Shown here piece after piece: positions 1-10,525 of a stretch of 64,000 nucleotides of DNA. Numbering within the stretch: the first letter of the stretch is position 1; the number at the start of each line of letters is the position of its first letter. The DNA is taken from positions 112,479,451-112,543,450 of the forward strand of contig NC_056527.1 of NCBI RefSeq assembly GCF_019175285.1, written 5' to 3'. A model generated the notes under the pieces. It did no database searches. It saw only the letters and a program-made list of their open reading frames with translations, and had not been told where the DNA came from. Both the position numbers and the translations under genes were made by a program. The stretch is from Sceloporus undulatus. Its lineage: Eukaryota; Chordata; Lepidosauria; Squamata; Phrynosomatidae.

Positions 1-89
1 AGCTTCATGCAAAAAATTAAAGATGGCATGTTCTCCCTTGTGATGTGTGTCTTTGTGTGTCTGTCGACCTATGATGATGCCATTTATGT

Positions 90-290
90 CACAGAGAGTT
101 TTCTTAAGTAAGGAATGCTCAGGGGTGGTTTTGCCAGTTCCTTCCTCTGAAATCTAGCCTAAAGCACCTGGAATCGTTGGCGGACTCCCATCCAAGTACC
201 AAACAGGGCAGACCCTGCTTTGTTTCCAAGATCAGATGGGATCTGGTGCTTTTCGGATATTTGAGCCCTGTCAAAGCAGAAGCTTGAAAC
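90..290 (-). repeat. 5S-rRNA-derived SINE, minus strand
   Basis: Read on the minus strand, the 5' part resembles the 5S rRNA internal promoter region (GTACTTGGATGGGAG-like block and a GATCTTGGAA-like block). It is followed by the usual TTTCAGAGGAAGGAACTGGC segment of a reptile 5S-derived SINE. The copy is diverged and its 3' tail is short. It is not a functional 5S gene because the 5S-like part is mutated and fused to the SINE body. Confidence 0.7.
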
Positions 291-684
291 CACAAGGAAG
301 TGGTCTTCTTCTGTGGCATCCATTGCTCCCGGCATGATACAAATGGGTTGTATCATTTCCTGCTCAACATTGTTGGCTCCAGCCTGTGATCTGACCTAAG
401 GGAAAGCCTTCAGCTCCCCTGCAGGATTAAATTTAAGATGAATAAAACCTTGAAAGGCATCATATTTCTAAAGCAGGGGAGGGGGGTGAAACAGGATGCT
501 TTCTCCTCTGAGCATCAGTGCCAAATTTGCAGGAGGTGGCTTGGCTTTTGTTTTTCTTGTGAGAATAGTTGCTGCTGTTTATTTAAGTTATTTTTCTTCT
601 GCACTTATGTAACTAGTAGCTAAGGGCCTGACTCTGGAGGATGTGAGCAGTGTGGAATTGTCCTCGTCCTTCGAAACACAGAAA

Positions 685-702
685 AAGAGAGAGAGAGAGA
701 GA
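685..702. repeat. (AG)n microsatellite
   Basis: A short GA/AG dinucleotide run. A similar run is at 3098-3114. Confidence 0.8.
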
Positions 703-727
703 GCGGGAGGTAAGAAATAAAGATTAT

Positions 728-1003
728 TACAGTGGTCCTCCACATTTTCTGGGGTTAGAGGTGAAGGACCCCCGTCACTGTGGAAACACCACAAACAGAA
801 AAACACTATTGTTTTTTACCTAATACAACACCTCCCTAGGAATCTCCAGGTTCTCCAGGGCAAATCTGTGGTCAACATCTTCCAGAGGTTGATCACAGAA
901 TCATGCTGGAGGACCTACAAATGCCCAGAGAAGTGTTTTCTCTAGGGACTTCTAGGTTCTCCAGTGTAACTCAATGGTCAACATCTACCAGATGTTGACC
1001 AAA
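728..1003. mobile_element. Mariner/Tigger-like non-autonomous DNA transposon, truncated
   Basis: Starts after a TA with ACAGTGGTCCTCC and has the block GAAGGACCCCCGT. The interior repeats a GGTTCTCCAG/GGTCAACATCT block in both halves. A better preserved relative lies at 21225-21581. The right end runs straight into CR1 LINE sequence near 1003, so the right terminal repeat is missing. Confidence 0.55.
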
Positions 1004-1880
1004 GAATCAACAGGTTTTGTCCTGGGCCCACTGCTATTCAACATCTTTATCAGTTATTTGGATGATGGAACAGAGAGCATGCTAATCAAATTTGCAGATG
1101 ACTTCAAATTAGGAATGGTATCCAATACCCCAGAGGACAGGATCAGAATTCAAAATGACCATAACAGAGTAGGTAGCTGGGTCAAAACTAACAAAATGAA
1201 TTTTGACAGGGAGAAATGCAAGGTACTACACTTAAACAGAAAAATGAAATGCACAGATATAGGATGGGGGACACCTCACTTGACAACAGTACATGAGAAA
1301 GGGATCTAGAAGTCCTAGTAGACCATAAGTTGAAAATGAATCAATAGTTTGATGCGGCAGCTAAAAAAGCCAATGAGATTCTAGGCTGCATCAATAAAAA
1401 TATAGATCAAAGGAAGTAATAGTGCCACTCGATTCTGCTTTGGTCAGGCCCCACCTGGAATACTGTGTTGAGTTCTGGACACTACAATTCAAGAAGGACA
1501 TGGACAAGATGGAACATGTCCAGAGGGTGACCAAAATGATGAAAGGTCTGGAAACCATGCCCTATGAGGAGTAGCTTGGTATGTTTAGCCTAGGGAAGAG
1601 AAAGTTAAAGGATGAGACTAGGAACCAGAGCAATGGATGCAAACTACAGGAAAAGAGATTCCACCTCAACATTATGAAGAACTTCCTGATGGTAAGCGCT
1701 GTTTGACAGCGGAAGACACTCCCTCAGAGATTGATGGAGTCTCCTTCTTTGGAGGTTTTTAAACAGAGGCTGAATGGCCATCTGTTGGGAGTGTTTTGAT
1801 GGTGTATTCCTGCATGGCAGAATGAGATTGGACTTTATGGTCCTTGTGGACTCTTCCAACTCTATAATTCTGATTCTATA
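1004..1880 (+). mobile_element. CR1-type LINE, 3' part (broken reverse transcriptase plus 3' end)
   Basis: Translation around 1012-1300 gives reverse transcriptase motifs: LGPLLFNIFISYLDD, then KFADDFKLG, which carries the catalytic F/YADD box, then KCKVLHLNR. The reading frame is lost after about 1309, but later frames still match the RT C-terminus (PHLEYCV-like, then RVTKMMKG). From about 1640 the DNA is a CR1 3' end (AACTTCCTGATGGTAAG, TCTTCCAACTCTATAATTCT). It is a 5'-truncated, multiply mutated copy. CR1 is established from the RT motifs and the ATTCT-rich 3' tail. Confidence 0.8.
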
Positions 1881-1924
1881 ATTTCAATGTAATAGTTCCG
1901 TTAGTCTATCCAAGAAAAAAAAGA

Positions 1925-2085
1925 GCAATAACAAAAGATCTAGTGACACCTTGAAGACTACTCAGTTTGATTTGGCATAAGCTTTTGTCAGCTTAGGCCA
2001 AATGTGCCAAATATGTTTTTGCCATCTTATGCCAAATATGCCAAATATGCTTTTGTCAGCTCATGCCAAATAAACTGAGAATAAA
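1925..2085. repeat. Fragment of an interspersed repeat with internal tandem units
   Basis: Begins with GATCTAGTGACACCTTGAAGACTA, related to the repeats at 4097 and 17014. The motif ATGCCAAATATGC and the motif TTTTGTCAGCT then recur two or three times. No coding potential is seen. Confidence 0.4.
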
Positions 2086-2285
2086 GGCTCTTTACATGTG
2101 CGAATAGGGTTTTTTATCCTAAGTTGCCCATTCCATCCCCCACGTTAGTCAGGTGCAGCTGGTGGCTACCATGCCACTGGGGATGATTCCTTCTGAGTTT
2201 AGTCTAAACTTTAAAGTTCCACTATTCGGACAATTGACATCTGTAGCTTTTCATTGCCCCCCTTCTACCAAAGCCTGTGTCTCAG

Positions 2286-3378
2286 GGCCCATTCACATTA
2301 CAAAAAAAATCGGTTCTGAAACCGATTCAATCACGTGAGTCCTACTCACCCGAACTCCACACAAGCGAATCCAGGGCTTGCACACCCGTTCCGGGTTAAA
2401 TGGCCCCTAGCGCGGGTCTTTTGAAATCGGCGCAAATACGGTTCTTTTTTAAAAACCCCGGGTCCTGGAATGAGAACTTGGCCGATCACGATCGAGGCAA
2501 ATTGAGGGAGTGATTTAGGTCAGAGGTGGGCAAAGGGCAAGGCATTTCCTCCCCTCATCGGAGGGGAGGGGGAGGAGGCAAGAGCCCTGGGCAAGGGAGC
2601 AGGGAAGGCATTCTTTAGGAGCCCCTTTTCCTGCATCCCCGCCCAAAGCCCTCTGTCGCTGGGCATTCCTTCCCTTGCAGGAGGAAAAATCAGGTCATGA
2701 ACGGAGCTCATGTCAGGCAAACCCCCCCCCTTTTCAAATTCAAACAATTTTTTTGAGCGAACATGCGCATTGTGTTATATTCCAGAATGTTGCAAACAAA
2801 ATGGGTACATTTAACATTTTTTGAGCGACATGCGCATGGTTCTATTCCAGAGGCAGATGGAGCCAGGCTGCACTCTTTCTGCAGAGGGAGAAGCTACAAT
2901 GTTGCAAACAATCAATGTTCATTTTAACAATTTTTTGAGCAAATATGCGAATGATTTGTCTTCTTGAGCAGATACAGCAAGGGAAGCAAAGGGAAAGCTA
3001 ATGTTGCTTAAAAGCATTAAAAAAAAGCATGGCAATCCCATCCTTGCCTGGGACAGGGGCAGATCTGACCCAAAAGCCCACAGGTTTATAAAAAAAGAGA
3101 GAGAGAGAGAGAGAGGCATCTCTCTCCCTGCTTCAGCCGCTGAACCCCTGTGCCTGGCTCTTTAAAAAGGGAGGACACTTCCCCGATGCCCTGCAAATCA
3201 CACATGACGATAGCTTGATTGGCAGCGGCCACCTCGCCAGCAGACTACAGAAAGCACGATTTCTGTCAAATGCATCGATTTCAATTTGTAGTGGGCACTT
3301 GCTAACGGAGCGATTCGGGGGAGGGCACCGGATCATCCCAGTTCCTCCATGCTTTTAGGCCAGTATGAATGGGGCCTG
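2286..3378. mobile_element. Possible non-autonomous DNA transposon of about 1.1 kb
   Basis: The left edge reads CAGGGCCCATTCACATTAC and the reverse complement of the right edge reads CAGGCCCCATTCATACTGG, an imperfect terminal inverted repeat of about 18 bp. The interior is CpG-rich near both ends and has no open frame resembling a transposase. CAGGG termini suggest hAT, but the flanks do not show a matching 8-bp duplication, so the class is uncertain. Confidence 0.4.
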
Positions 3379-3914
3379 ATGTCTGCCAACTGCCTATACT
3401 CGATATTTACTAAGTGTGCTGCAGTCCACAAAAGCATGCCAAAGAAAACATGTCAGTTTTTAATGCACCACTGGATGTGTTTGTTGTTTCTCCTACCTCA
3501 AGAGGCTGGTCGGGGGCCTCCTGTCCACACAAAATACCAAAAAAAATAAAATAAACCCACCCTTGGCCATGCTGGGGTCATGCCAACTCCCCGGGACCTT
3601 GTTATCTGCCACTGTGATTGAACTGCAAACACCTCCGAGGATAGACACAGGGATGGGTTCCTTTGTTTTACTTTATCCTGCCATGGCAGCGCACTGTGGA
3701 GATCAGGTCCACACCCTGGTAAGGATTTTTTTCACGTGTTCACCAGCAACATATCTGCTTAACAAATGGGGACTGCCAATGAACAACCATGGAATGCCGG
3801 CCAGCCAAGTAAGTACTTCTGGACCTGGATGGCGATTTGTGGCCGAGAGGAAAAGGAGTGCACAGCTGCACCATACCACCCAACTCCTTTATTCACAAGA
3901 CAGTCCCAGTTAAT
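3379..3914. other. No recognised feature
   Basis: Intergenic sequence with overlapping short open frames in several phases. None resembles a known protein. I see no repeat I can name. Confidence 0.5.
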
Positions 3915-4010
3915 CTCTGGTGTCCCATTTTTCCAGTTGCTTTTAAAATGTCCCGGTTTCTCTCCGCTTGCTCCACCTTCCCCATTATCTTCAGCTTACT
4001 TCAGGGAACT
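3915..4010 (+). repeat. Unclassified 300-bp repeat family, fragment
   Basis: Shares TGCTTTTAAAATGTCCC, then TTTCTCTC and CAGCTTACTTCA, with better copies at 22165, 52355 and 61650. It stops where LINE 3' sequence begins. Confidence 0.55.
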
Positions 4011-4290
4011 ACAGGTAAAGAGGTCCCACCTAAACATTAGGAAGAGTTTCCTGACAGTAAGAATGTTTGACAGTGGAATACACTGCTTTGGAGTTCAAAG
4101 ATATAGCCATGTCATTCTGTAGAATCAGTATGTAGAGAGATCGTCTAGCACCTTTGAGACTAACTGAAAGAAGGAATTGGCAGCGGATAGCTTCAGTCAA
4201 CTTCCTCATGCTTTTAAAAGGCTGAATAGCTATCTAATGGGGGACATGGCAGTGTTGGACTAGAAGGCCCTTATGGTTTCTTTCAACTTT
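4011..4290 (+). mobile_element. CR1-like LINE 3' end with a repeat inserted at about 4097-4212
   Basis: The segments AACATTAGGAAGAG, TTTCCTGACAGTAAG and GACAGTGGAATACACTG match the CR1 3' end seen at 1660-1860, and the end resumes at about 4213 (AAAAGGCTGAATAGC, GTTGGACTAGAAGGCC). Between them lies a separate repeat (AGATATAGCCATGTCATTCT, GCACCTTTGAGACTAACTGA) that also occurs at 17014-17227 and 40728-41880. Confidence 0.6.
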
Positions 4291-4533
4291 GTGTTGTTGT
4301 TGTGAACTTTCAAGTCATTTCCAACTTATGGCAACCCTAAGATGAACCTATCATGGGGTTTTTCGTGGCAAGGTTCTTCATAGGGGGTTTGCCACTGCCA
4401 TCATCTGAGGCTGAGAAAGTGTGGCTCACCCAAGGTCATGCAGTGGGTTTCCATGGCCAAGCTGGGATTTGAATCCTGCTCTCCAGTGTTATAGTCCAAC
4501 ACTCAAACCACTACCCCATACTGGCTCTCAGTT
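4290..4533 (-). mobile_element. tRNA-derived SINE, near full length
   Basis: On the minus strand this runs from a tRNA-like head (AGAGCCAGTATGGG, B-box-like GGATTCAAATCC) through CCTTGGGTGAGCCAC and CCATGATAGGTTCATC to the tail ending in AACAACAACAC. This family occurs at least fourteen times in the window. The tail is an AAC repeat and not poly(A). Confidence 0.75.
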
Positions 4534-4661
4534 TTTATTATTTTCATTATCATTATTCATAATCATTTTCTTTGAAATTCCCCAGTTTTACCATGTAAAT
4601 CAAAAACCATTGACAAATATTGATACTACTGAAAAAGACAAAAACACATGCAACATTGGTC

Positions 4662-4868
4662 TAATCTGCACTGCATAAATAATGCAGACTGGCACTGCTT
4701 TGCCATCACTCTATGCTATTCTAGGATTTGTAGTTTTGTGGGATATTTAACATTCTCTGCCAGAGAGCTCTGTTGCTACAACAAACTACCAATCCAATAA
4801 TCCCATAGCATTGAACCATGGCAGTTAAAATGGTGCAAACTGCATTATTTCTACAGTACAGATGCAGT
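4662..4868. mobile_element. Palindromic MITE, common family
   Basis: Inverted arms: CTGCACTGCATAAATAATGC on the left, and GCATTATTTCTACAGTACAG on the right, with GGATTTGTAGTTT and its complement in the middle. This is one of about fourteen copies in the window. See 9494-9715 for the best ends. Confidence 0.7.
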
Positions 4869-5047
4869 TAGTTCAGTAAGCTAAGCAGCGGGTGTAAAAT
4901 ACTGACCTTAATCTATAACGGTAACTAAACAATTTCCAGGAATATTGGATGGTTTAAGTGTCGGACTACAACTCTGGAGACCAGCCTCTCCCAGGATGCC
5001 AGGCCTCTGTGATACATGCCATATTCTTGCCTTTCTTATTAGCCCTT

Positions 5048-5662
5048 GTTGTTGTTGTTATTGCTGTTAACCTCCCTCGAGTGAGTCTCTACTCATGGTG
5101 ACCCTGTGGATAAGACATTTCCAAGACTCCCTATTCTCCACTATTCTTCTAAGTTCTTGCAGATTCATACCTGAGTCCATCATCTAGAATGTGTTCTTCC
5201 CTTCTTTCTACTTCCATCCACCTTCCCTAACATTATTGTTTTTTCCAATGCGTCGTGCCTTCTCATTATGTGGCCACAATGACAGCCTCGGTTTAATCAT
5301 CGTTGCCTCCAGGGAAATTTCAGGCTTGATCCATTCTAGGACCCATTTATTTGTTCTTTTTGCTGTCCATAAATCCTCAACACTCTTCTCCAGCACCACA
5401 TCTCAAATGAATTTATTCTCTTTTTGTCCATTTTCTTAACCGTTCAGCTCTTGCATCCCTACATGGTAATAGGGAATACAATTGCTTGTACGATTCTAAC
5501 TTTCTTGCTTAGTGGTATATCTTTGCTTTTTAGCAGCTTTTCTAGTTCTTTCATAGCTGCCCTCTTCATTTTTAGTTGTCTTCTGATTTCTTGACTGCAG
5601 TCCCCATTCTGATCAATGTTTGATCCAAGGTATAGGAACTAGTTTACTATTTCTATCAACCC
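5048..5662 (-). mobile_element. RTE (BovB-like) LINE, 3' part, minus strand
   Basis: Minus-strand translation around 5208-5399 includes TAKRTNKWVLEWIKPEISLE, the region just after the reverse transcriptase of RTE/BovB-like elements. The element's 3' end at 5048 is an AAC repeat. Stops and frameshifts are present, so it is a dead copy. Other copies are at 12093-12640, 13396-13552, 13690-13990, 14885-15245 and 40191-40497. Confidence 0.65.
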
Positions 5663-6036
5663 TGCTTGGCAAAAATGTAGTGGAAACTTGATAGGCGAGA
5701 AGGAGTGTCTGCGTCACCCAAGGTCTATGTGAGTTAATATTTAGTTGCTTTCACCGAGGACGATTCAAAGATCTTAGCCAGTCGGTCATTTCAAGATGAA
5801 TCTCGCACACTTGTCAAGCAATGGGCCATGGACACATAAGAGTGATAGAAAATTCATGATGACTCACCATGGAAAATTGCTGGGGGAGGTTCGGTCAACA
5901 TGGACAGCTTGGGCGCTATTGGCATTGTTACATTCAATCTACAGTATAACTAAAGTGTATGAAAATTCAAAAGCCCAATGAATGGTTACTGGAATGTGAG
6001 TTAGGATTTTTTCCCCCTCTTCTCATTCTCTTCTAC
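5663..6036. other. No recognised feature
   Basis: Intergenic sequence. I see no coding frame or repeat that I can name. Confidence 0.5.
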
Positions 6037-6200
6037 AGTCAGCCCTCTGTATCCACAGATTCTTTATCCATGGATTCAACCATCCACAGCTTGAAAATAT
6101 TCAAATGTATATATAGAAATTCCAAAAAGCAAACTTTGATTATCCATTTTTATGTAATGGACAACATTTTATTATGCAATTGTATTTAATGGGATAAGCA
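6037..6200 (+). mobile_element. Tigger/mariner-like DNA transposon fragment
   Basis: Begins after TA with CAGTCAGCCCTCTGTATCCA. It then has ATCCACAGCTTGAAAATATT and ends near GTATTTAATGGGATAAGC, the order seen in the complete copy at 42612-42839. The right end is missing. Confidence 0.6.
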
Positions 6201-6423
6201 GTCCAATAACATCTGGGAGGCTGTATGATTTCTATTCTGAGTTACACAAAGGATGAAACTTGTTGCTTGACCACAACTCCCAGTTTCCTTCACCATTGCC
6301 TATACTGGGCTAGCACTGTTGGGACTTATAATCCAAAAGCATCTAGTCTTTGGTATCAGTGAGTTAATGAGTCTGTTCTGAGGTTTAACATGAAATTTAA
6401 AGGAGTTCTCCAAGGTGCTGAAG

Positions 6424-6600
6424 CCTTGTTGTTGTCTGCCTTTAAGTTGTTTCCGACTAAGGCCACCATATTTTTTCCTGGGGCTGAGATTGTGTGACTC
6501 GCCCAAGGTCACCCAGTAGTTTTCTGTGGCTGAGTGGGGAATTGGATCTTGGTCTCGAGGGCCATAGTCCAACATTTAAACTATGCCACACTGGCTCTGA
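6424..6600 (-). mobile_element. tRNA-derived SINE, shortened
   Basis: Minus strand: AGAGCCAGTGTGGC head, GGGTGACCTTGGGCGAG middle, and ACAACAACAAGG tail. An internal segment between the middle and the tail is deleted relative to 4290-4533. Confidence 0.7.
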
Positions 6601-7147
6601 AGCCTACTCCCTCCCAAAAAGTGGTTTCTGTGGGCAGAGCTTGAAGAATGTCAAGCTGCCCTCCTTTCTCTGTTTTGTTTGCTCTTTTGTCCCTATAGAA
6701 GAGTGATGGGATATTTCCACTTGGCAGCTTATTAATTAACTCTCGCACATAAACATGATACAATAAAGCCTCTATCTGTAGAGACAGGTTTCCCATCCAC
6801 GGCAGGCCATTTACCAGCTTGTTTCCTTCCTTGTGTCTCGGCTACTGGCAAACACCGAAGCCGGGTTTTTTCCACTAGTGAAAAGAGCAAATCTCAACCT
6901 CAATTTCCTCCACAGCCATTCTCTCGGGGCCATTTTACACGCGACCAGCCCCTCTGTCCCCTTTGTTCATATGGACACCAGCACTCCTGCCCTGGACCTC
7001 TCCCTTCCTGTTTCTCTTCCAAGCCTAGCTTTGCATTACCTTTTAATATTCATCCGATTTTTCTGTTTTTGTTGGCCTTGGTTTCCTAGCTCTCATGTTT
7101 TATATGCTCTTCCTAATCTGGGAGGACCACCTTCCTTTTCTCTCTGC

Positions 7148-7327
7148 AGGTTGTATACCTTCAAGTCAATTCTGACTTACAGCAACCCATCCTGGGGCTT
7201 TCTTGTTCAGAGGAAGTTTGCCATTGCCTTCCCCCTAGGCTGAGAGAATGTGACTTGCCCAAGGTCACCCAGTGAGTTTCATAGCCAAGCTGGGAATCAA
7301 ACCCTGGTCTCCAGTCATAGTTCAAAA
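7148..7327 (-). mobile_element. tRNA-derived SINE
   Basis: Minus strand: GGTTTGATTCCC in the B-box region, CTGGGTGACCTTGGGCAAG, and GACTTGAAGGTATACAAC at the tail. Confidence 0.7.
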
Positions 7328-7446
7328 TGGAAGCAGACACACTCTGGAGTGATATTAAGTGCCTCTTCCCCGTAGGTGTGGGGACTGAAATTGGGAACTT
7401 CTCCCATTATTTCAGAGAGCCAAACAAAAAAGAGGCCAGGAGTCAT

Positions 7447-7447
<1 letters not shown>

Positions 7448-7480
<33 letters not shown>

Positions 7481-7608
7481 GTGCCTTCAAGTCATTTCCA
7501 CCTTATGGCAACCCTAAGGCAGCCCAATCATGGGGTTTTTCTGGCAAGATTTGTTCAGAGGAGGTTTGGCATTGCCCTCCTCTGAGATTGAGAGCATGTG
7601 ACTTGTCC
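7448..7608 (-). mobile_element. tRNA-derived SINE lacking its head, with a long AAC tail
   Basis: The plus strand shows about eleven GTT units at 7448-7480. These are the complement of the SINE's AAC tail. Then follow TGTGCCTTCAAGTCATT and the middle of the SINE. The tRNA-like head is missing after CTTGTCCAAG. The poly-Leu and poly-Cys open frames here come from the trinucleotide run. Confidence 0.7.
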
Positions 7609-8065
7609 AAGAAGATCAAGAGCTCTCTGATGCAATGCCAGAGGGCTATCTATATTCACATCCCACTGTGCTGCCCACTGCTGTCACCATACATTGCCCA
7701 CTCTGAGGTCAGAACAAGGTGGCATCACCAGGATTGGCATGACCCAGTTGCAGTAACTCATGGCGTCATCTTCCCCATTGACCTCTTCCCATCCCACACC
7801 ATACAGAATCCTTAGCTGCTCTGACAGCCTTTGTGGCTGAAGAGTGGTGTATAAATACAATAAATAAATAAATAGTATTTTTTTTTGTATTAATGTTACT
7901 CATTAATCGTAATTCCTGTATATTACTGAATGTAACAGTAATTATTGTAACATAAACAACTAGCAAAATTAAAATTATACCTTTAAATTACAATATTATA
8001 TGATCAGTCTAAATCCATTTATGTATACATAGTTTCATGTGCTTGAAGTAAAAATTGGCCAATTG

Positions 8066-8072
<7 letters not shown>

Positions 8073-8106
<34 letters not shown>
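8073..8106. repeat. (TA)n microsatellite
   Basis: About 17 TA units in an AT-rich stretch. Confidence 0.9.
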
Positions 8107-8108
<2 letters not shown>

Positions 8109-8504
8109 AGACCTCTCCTTTTCTACTAAGCCTCATCCCACTCACACCATCTCTTCAGCATTTTAAAGGGACACAGCCGAATGCCGAATGCCACAGCCCA
8201 TTTCTGCCCCAAGGCAGATGTTTGAGGAGCAATGGTGTCAACACTCAAGGCGTCACCCGGTGTAGTCTGAACTCCCCGCACTTCCTCAGTGACACCACTA
8301 ACAAGATGCCAAGCCATGTTATTGCTGCTGTGCACTTCATTGTGACTTCAGAATGAGTGATGCACTGCCACTGCAGCTGTGCCAGAAAATACAGTGAACA
8401 GCTGTCTGGTGCCTTAACAGGGGCCTTGTTATGGGAGAACACCAGGGCAACTTCAGGTCCAAAATACTTTAGGCTGCCCCTGGGGTATTCTGACCCATGC
8501 AGAC

Positions 8505-8763
8505 AGTTCTCAGCTGATTTTCAATGCTACAAACTGAGTTCAAAGTGCAAAAGTATTTACACTCACTTAATTCAGCAAGGAAGAGAAGAGAGGTTGGAAT
8601 TTTGCCCTTCCCAGTAGATTCAGGCAAAAGCAAACAGCTGCAGCCTCTCCGAGCTCATTTGTTTTTTCTCATTAACAACCGTGGCCATCTTGACCACACT
8701 CTGATGATACTTGGCCACACATGTCCGAGTTTTCATCTGTGAAATGTTGGAAGGTATGACAAA
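8505..8763 (+). repeat. Unclassified 300-bp repeat family, 3' three-quarters
   Basis: Contains CAAACTGAGTTCAAAGTGC, then CAGGCAAAAGCAAACAGCTG, CATCTTGACCACACTCTGAT and TTTTCATCTGTGAAATGTTG in that order. The same order occurs at 22165-22460, 52355-52656 and 61650-61980. Confidence 0.6.
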
Positions 8764-9493
8764 CAATTTAAATTTTATTGGTAGTTCCAAAGTAAAGTTG
8801 ACCCATTGAAACATTTGTTGAATGATGAGCTGCGTAGTTATGTAAATCCCATTGATTTGATGAGTCATCTGCAGCTGGACTACCAACCAAACTCAGGCTA
8901 AGCACTGGGTCAATAATGGCGATAGGTTACTTAAGAAACACTGTAAGAAGTAACAAGAACAAATTACTTTCCAAGCTTTGCTACAACTTTGCTAGTTGCC
9001 TTAACTCTTCGAAGCAACTATGGCTGCTGTTGTTCCAACTGATGTAGTAACTGCCACTGTCCTAGCTACTGTTGTTGTATCTCTGTTGTTGGAAGGCATG
9101 GCCCATCAGCCTGCCAGGAATTAAGTTCTCCACCGCAGCTGTTTGGGAAAGCCCATGACGGAAGGACAACAATACCAGCTATGTGGCTGACCGCCACTGA
9201 CCCCCCTACCCTGGCATTACCTGACAAGGGGTCCATTGTTATCGGCTGAGCCCGCTCAGCTAGAACTGTCAATGAGGACACACACAAGACGCTGCATCCT
9301 GGGAGAAGCAAAAGGCCAGATGATATGGGTGAAGTGAAGAACTCTGTCACATCATACCATTGGAAAGGTGAGGGAGTCAAAAGCAACCTTTTGCTAGCAG
9401 GCAGGGTGGGGATCATGGGTAAAAACCGGTCCCCTCCCCACCACTGAGAGCCCAGATCCAGACCTGAACATGTCAGTTGCAAGTATTGTCTCA

Positions 9494-9715
9494 GGCTGTA
9501 TCTGTACTGCAGAAATATTGCAGTCTGACACTGCTTTAACTGCCATGGCTCCATCCTACGGAATCCTGGGATTTGTAGTTTGTTATGGCACCAGAGCTCT
9601 CTGACAAAGAAGGCTAAATATCTCACCAAACTACAAATCCCAGAATTCCACAGCATTGAGTCATGGTAGTTAAAGCAGTGTCAAGCTGCATTATTTCTGT
9701 AGTGTAGATGCAGCC
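9494..9715. mobile_element. Palindromic MITE with clear terminal inverted repeats
   Basis: 222 bp. The left end reads GGCTGTATCTGTACTGCAG. The reverse complement of the right end reads GGCTGCATCTACACTACAG. A TCA lies directly outside each end (9491-9493 and 9716-9718), a possible 3-bp target duplication. The centre has GGGATTTGTAGTTTG and its complement. A 196-residue open frame on the minus strand across 9066-9656 is a chance frame over this MITE. Confidence 0.75.
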
Positions 9716-10324
9716 TCAGTAGAGTAGCCCTCTGACAGTATCCTTCAACCAGCTTGGAAGTAAAGTGTGACTGCTCAAGTGTCATTCCCATCAGCCTTTG
9801 TCACTGGCTGGACTGACTAAAGGTGATGGAGGTTGCAGCCTAAAAATATCTGGAGAGCTACTGTAAATCTTCCCCACTACTCCTCTTTGGCCAGACACAT
9901 CTCCTGGATGCTGTTGGAGTGGCCCCATTCTTCAACTCGTCTAGAGTCAGGCTTAGAGTTGCCTCACTGGAATTGATTTCATTGATGAAACTCCATTGAT
10001 TGCAGTGGGGTCTACTCTGCACAGGGCTAAGTCTGCATCCAATCCTTTATGCCATGGGTGCAAAGTATTGCCTGGTATTTCTGGACTGCAATTCCCAGCA
10101 TGTTTCACCATTGGTAATGCTAGCCAGGGATTTTGGTAGCTGTCATCCAACAAACATCTGGAGAGTTGTATGACTATCACTTTACGAGGCTGTTGCATGG
10201 TGTTTGTAATATAAGATTGGAGGAGAAGCGTGAGGTTATCTTGCCCTGACAACAAAGGTATTTTGTCAGGCGATAGATACAGGGGCTCCCTAAAATATGA
10301 GGTAATTGCTCCTCAAATTAAGAA

Positions 10325-10525
10325 TTCTGTCCCCCATTATAAATTCCCTTCAGTCCCCAAATTTCTAGCATTGCAGACTGTGGAACACTGAAAGCTATGC
10401 ACATCGAGAACTCTTACCTTTACTGTGTTAGTAAGTAACTTTGCTCAATTGAAGTTTCTAAGTGACTGCAATGCTAGAAATTTCAGGACTGAAGGAAAGT
10501 TTCATGGGGGTAAAAATGTTATTTG
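10325..10525. repeat. Imperfect foldback of about 200 bp
   Basis: The left arm CCCTTCAGTCC...AAATTTCTAGCATTGCAG at about 10347-10378 is complementary to the right arm CTGCAATGCTAGAAATTT...GGACTGAAGG at about 10468-10496. Outer blocks CCCCCAT and ATGGGGG also pair. The spacer is about 90 bp. It resembles a MITE, but no termini are clear. Confidence 0.5.

Noticed and set aside
7376-7815. Frames with runs of Leu or Cys
   Set aside because: They come from the GTT repeat that is the complement of a SINE tail.
9066-9656. A 196-codon open frame on the minus strand
   Set aside because: It crosses a palindromic MITE, has no known domain and no exon-like borders. It is a chance frame.
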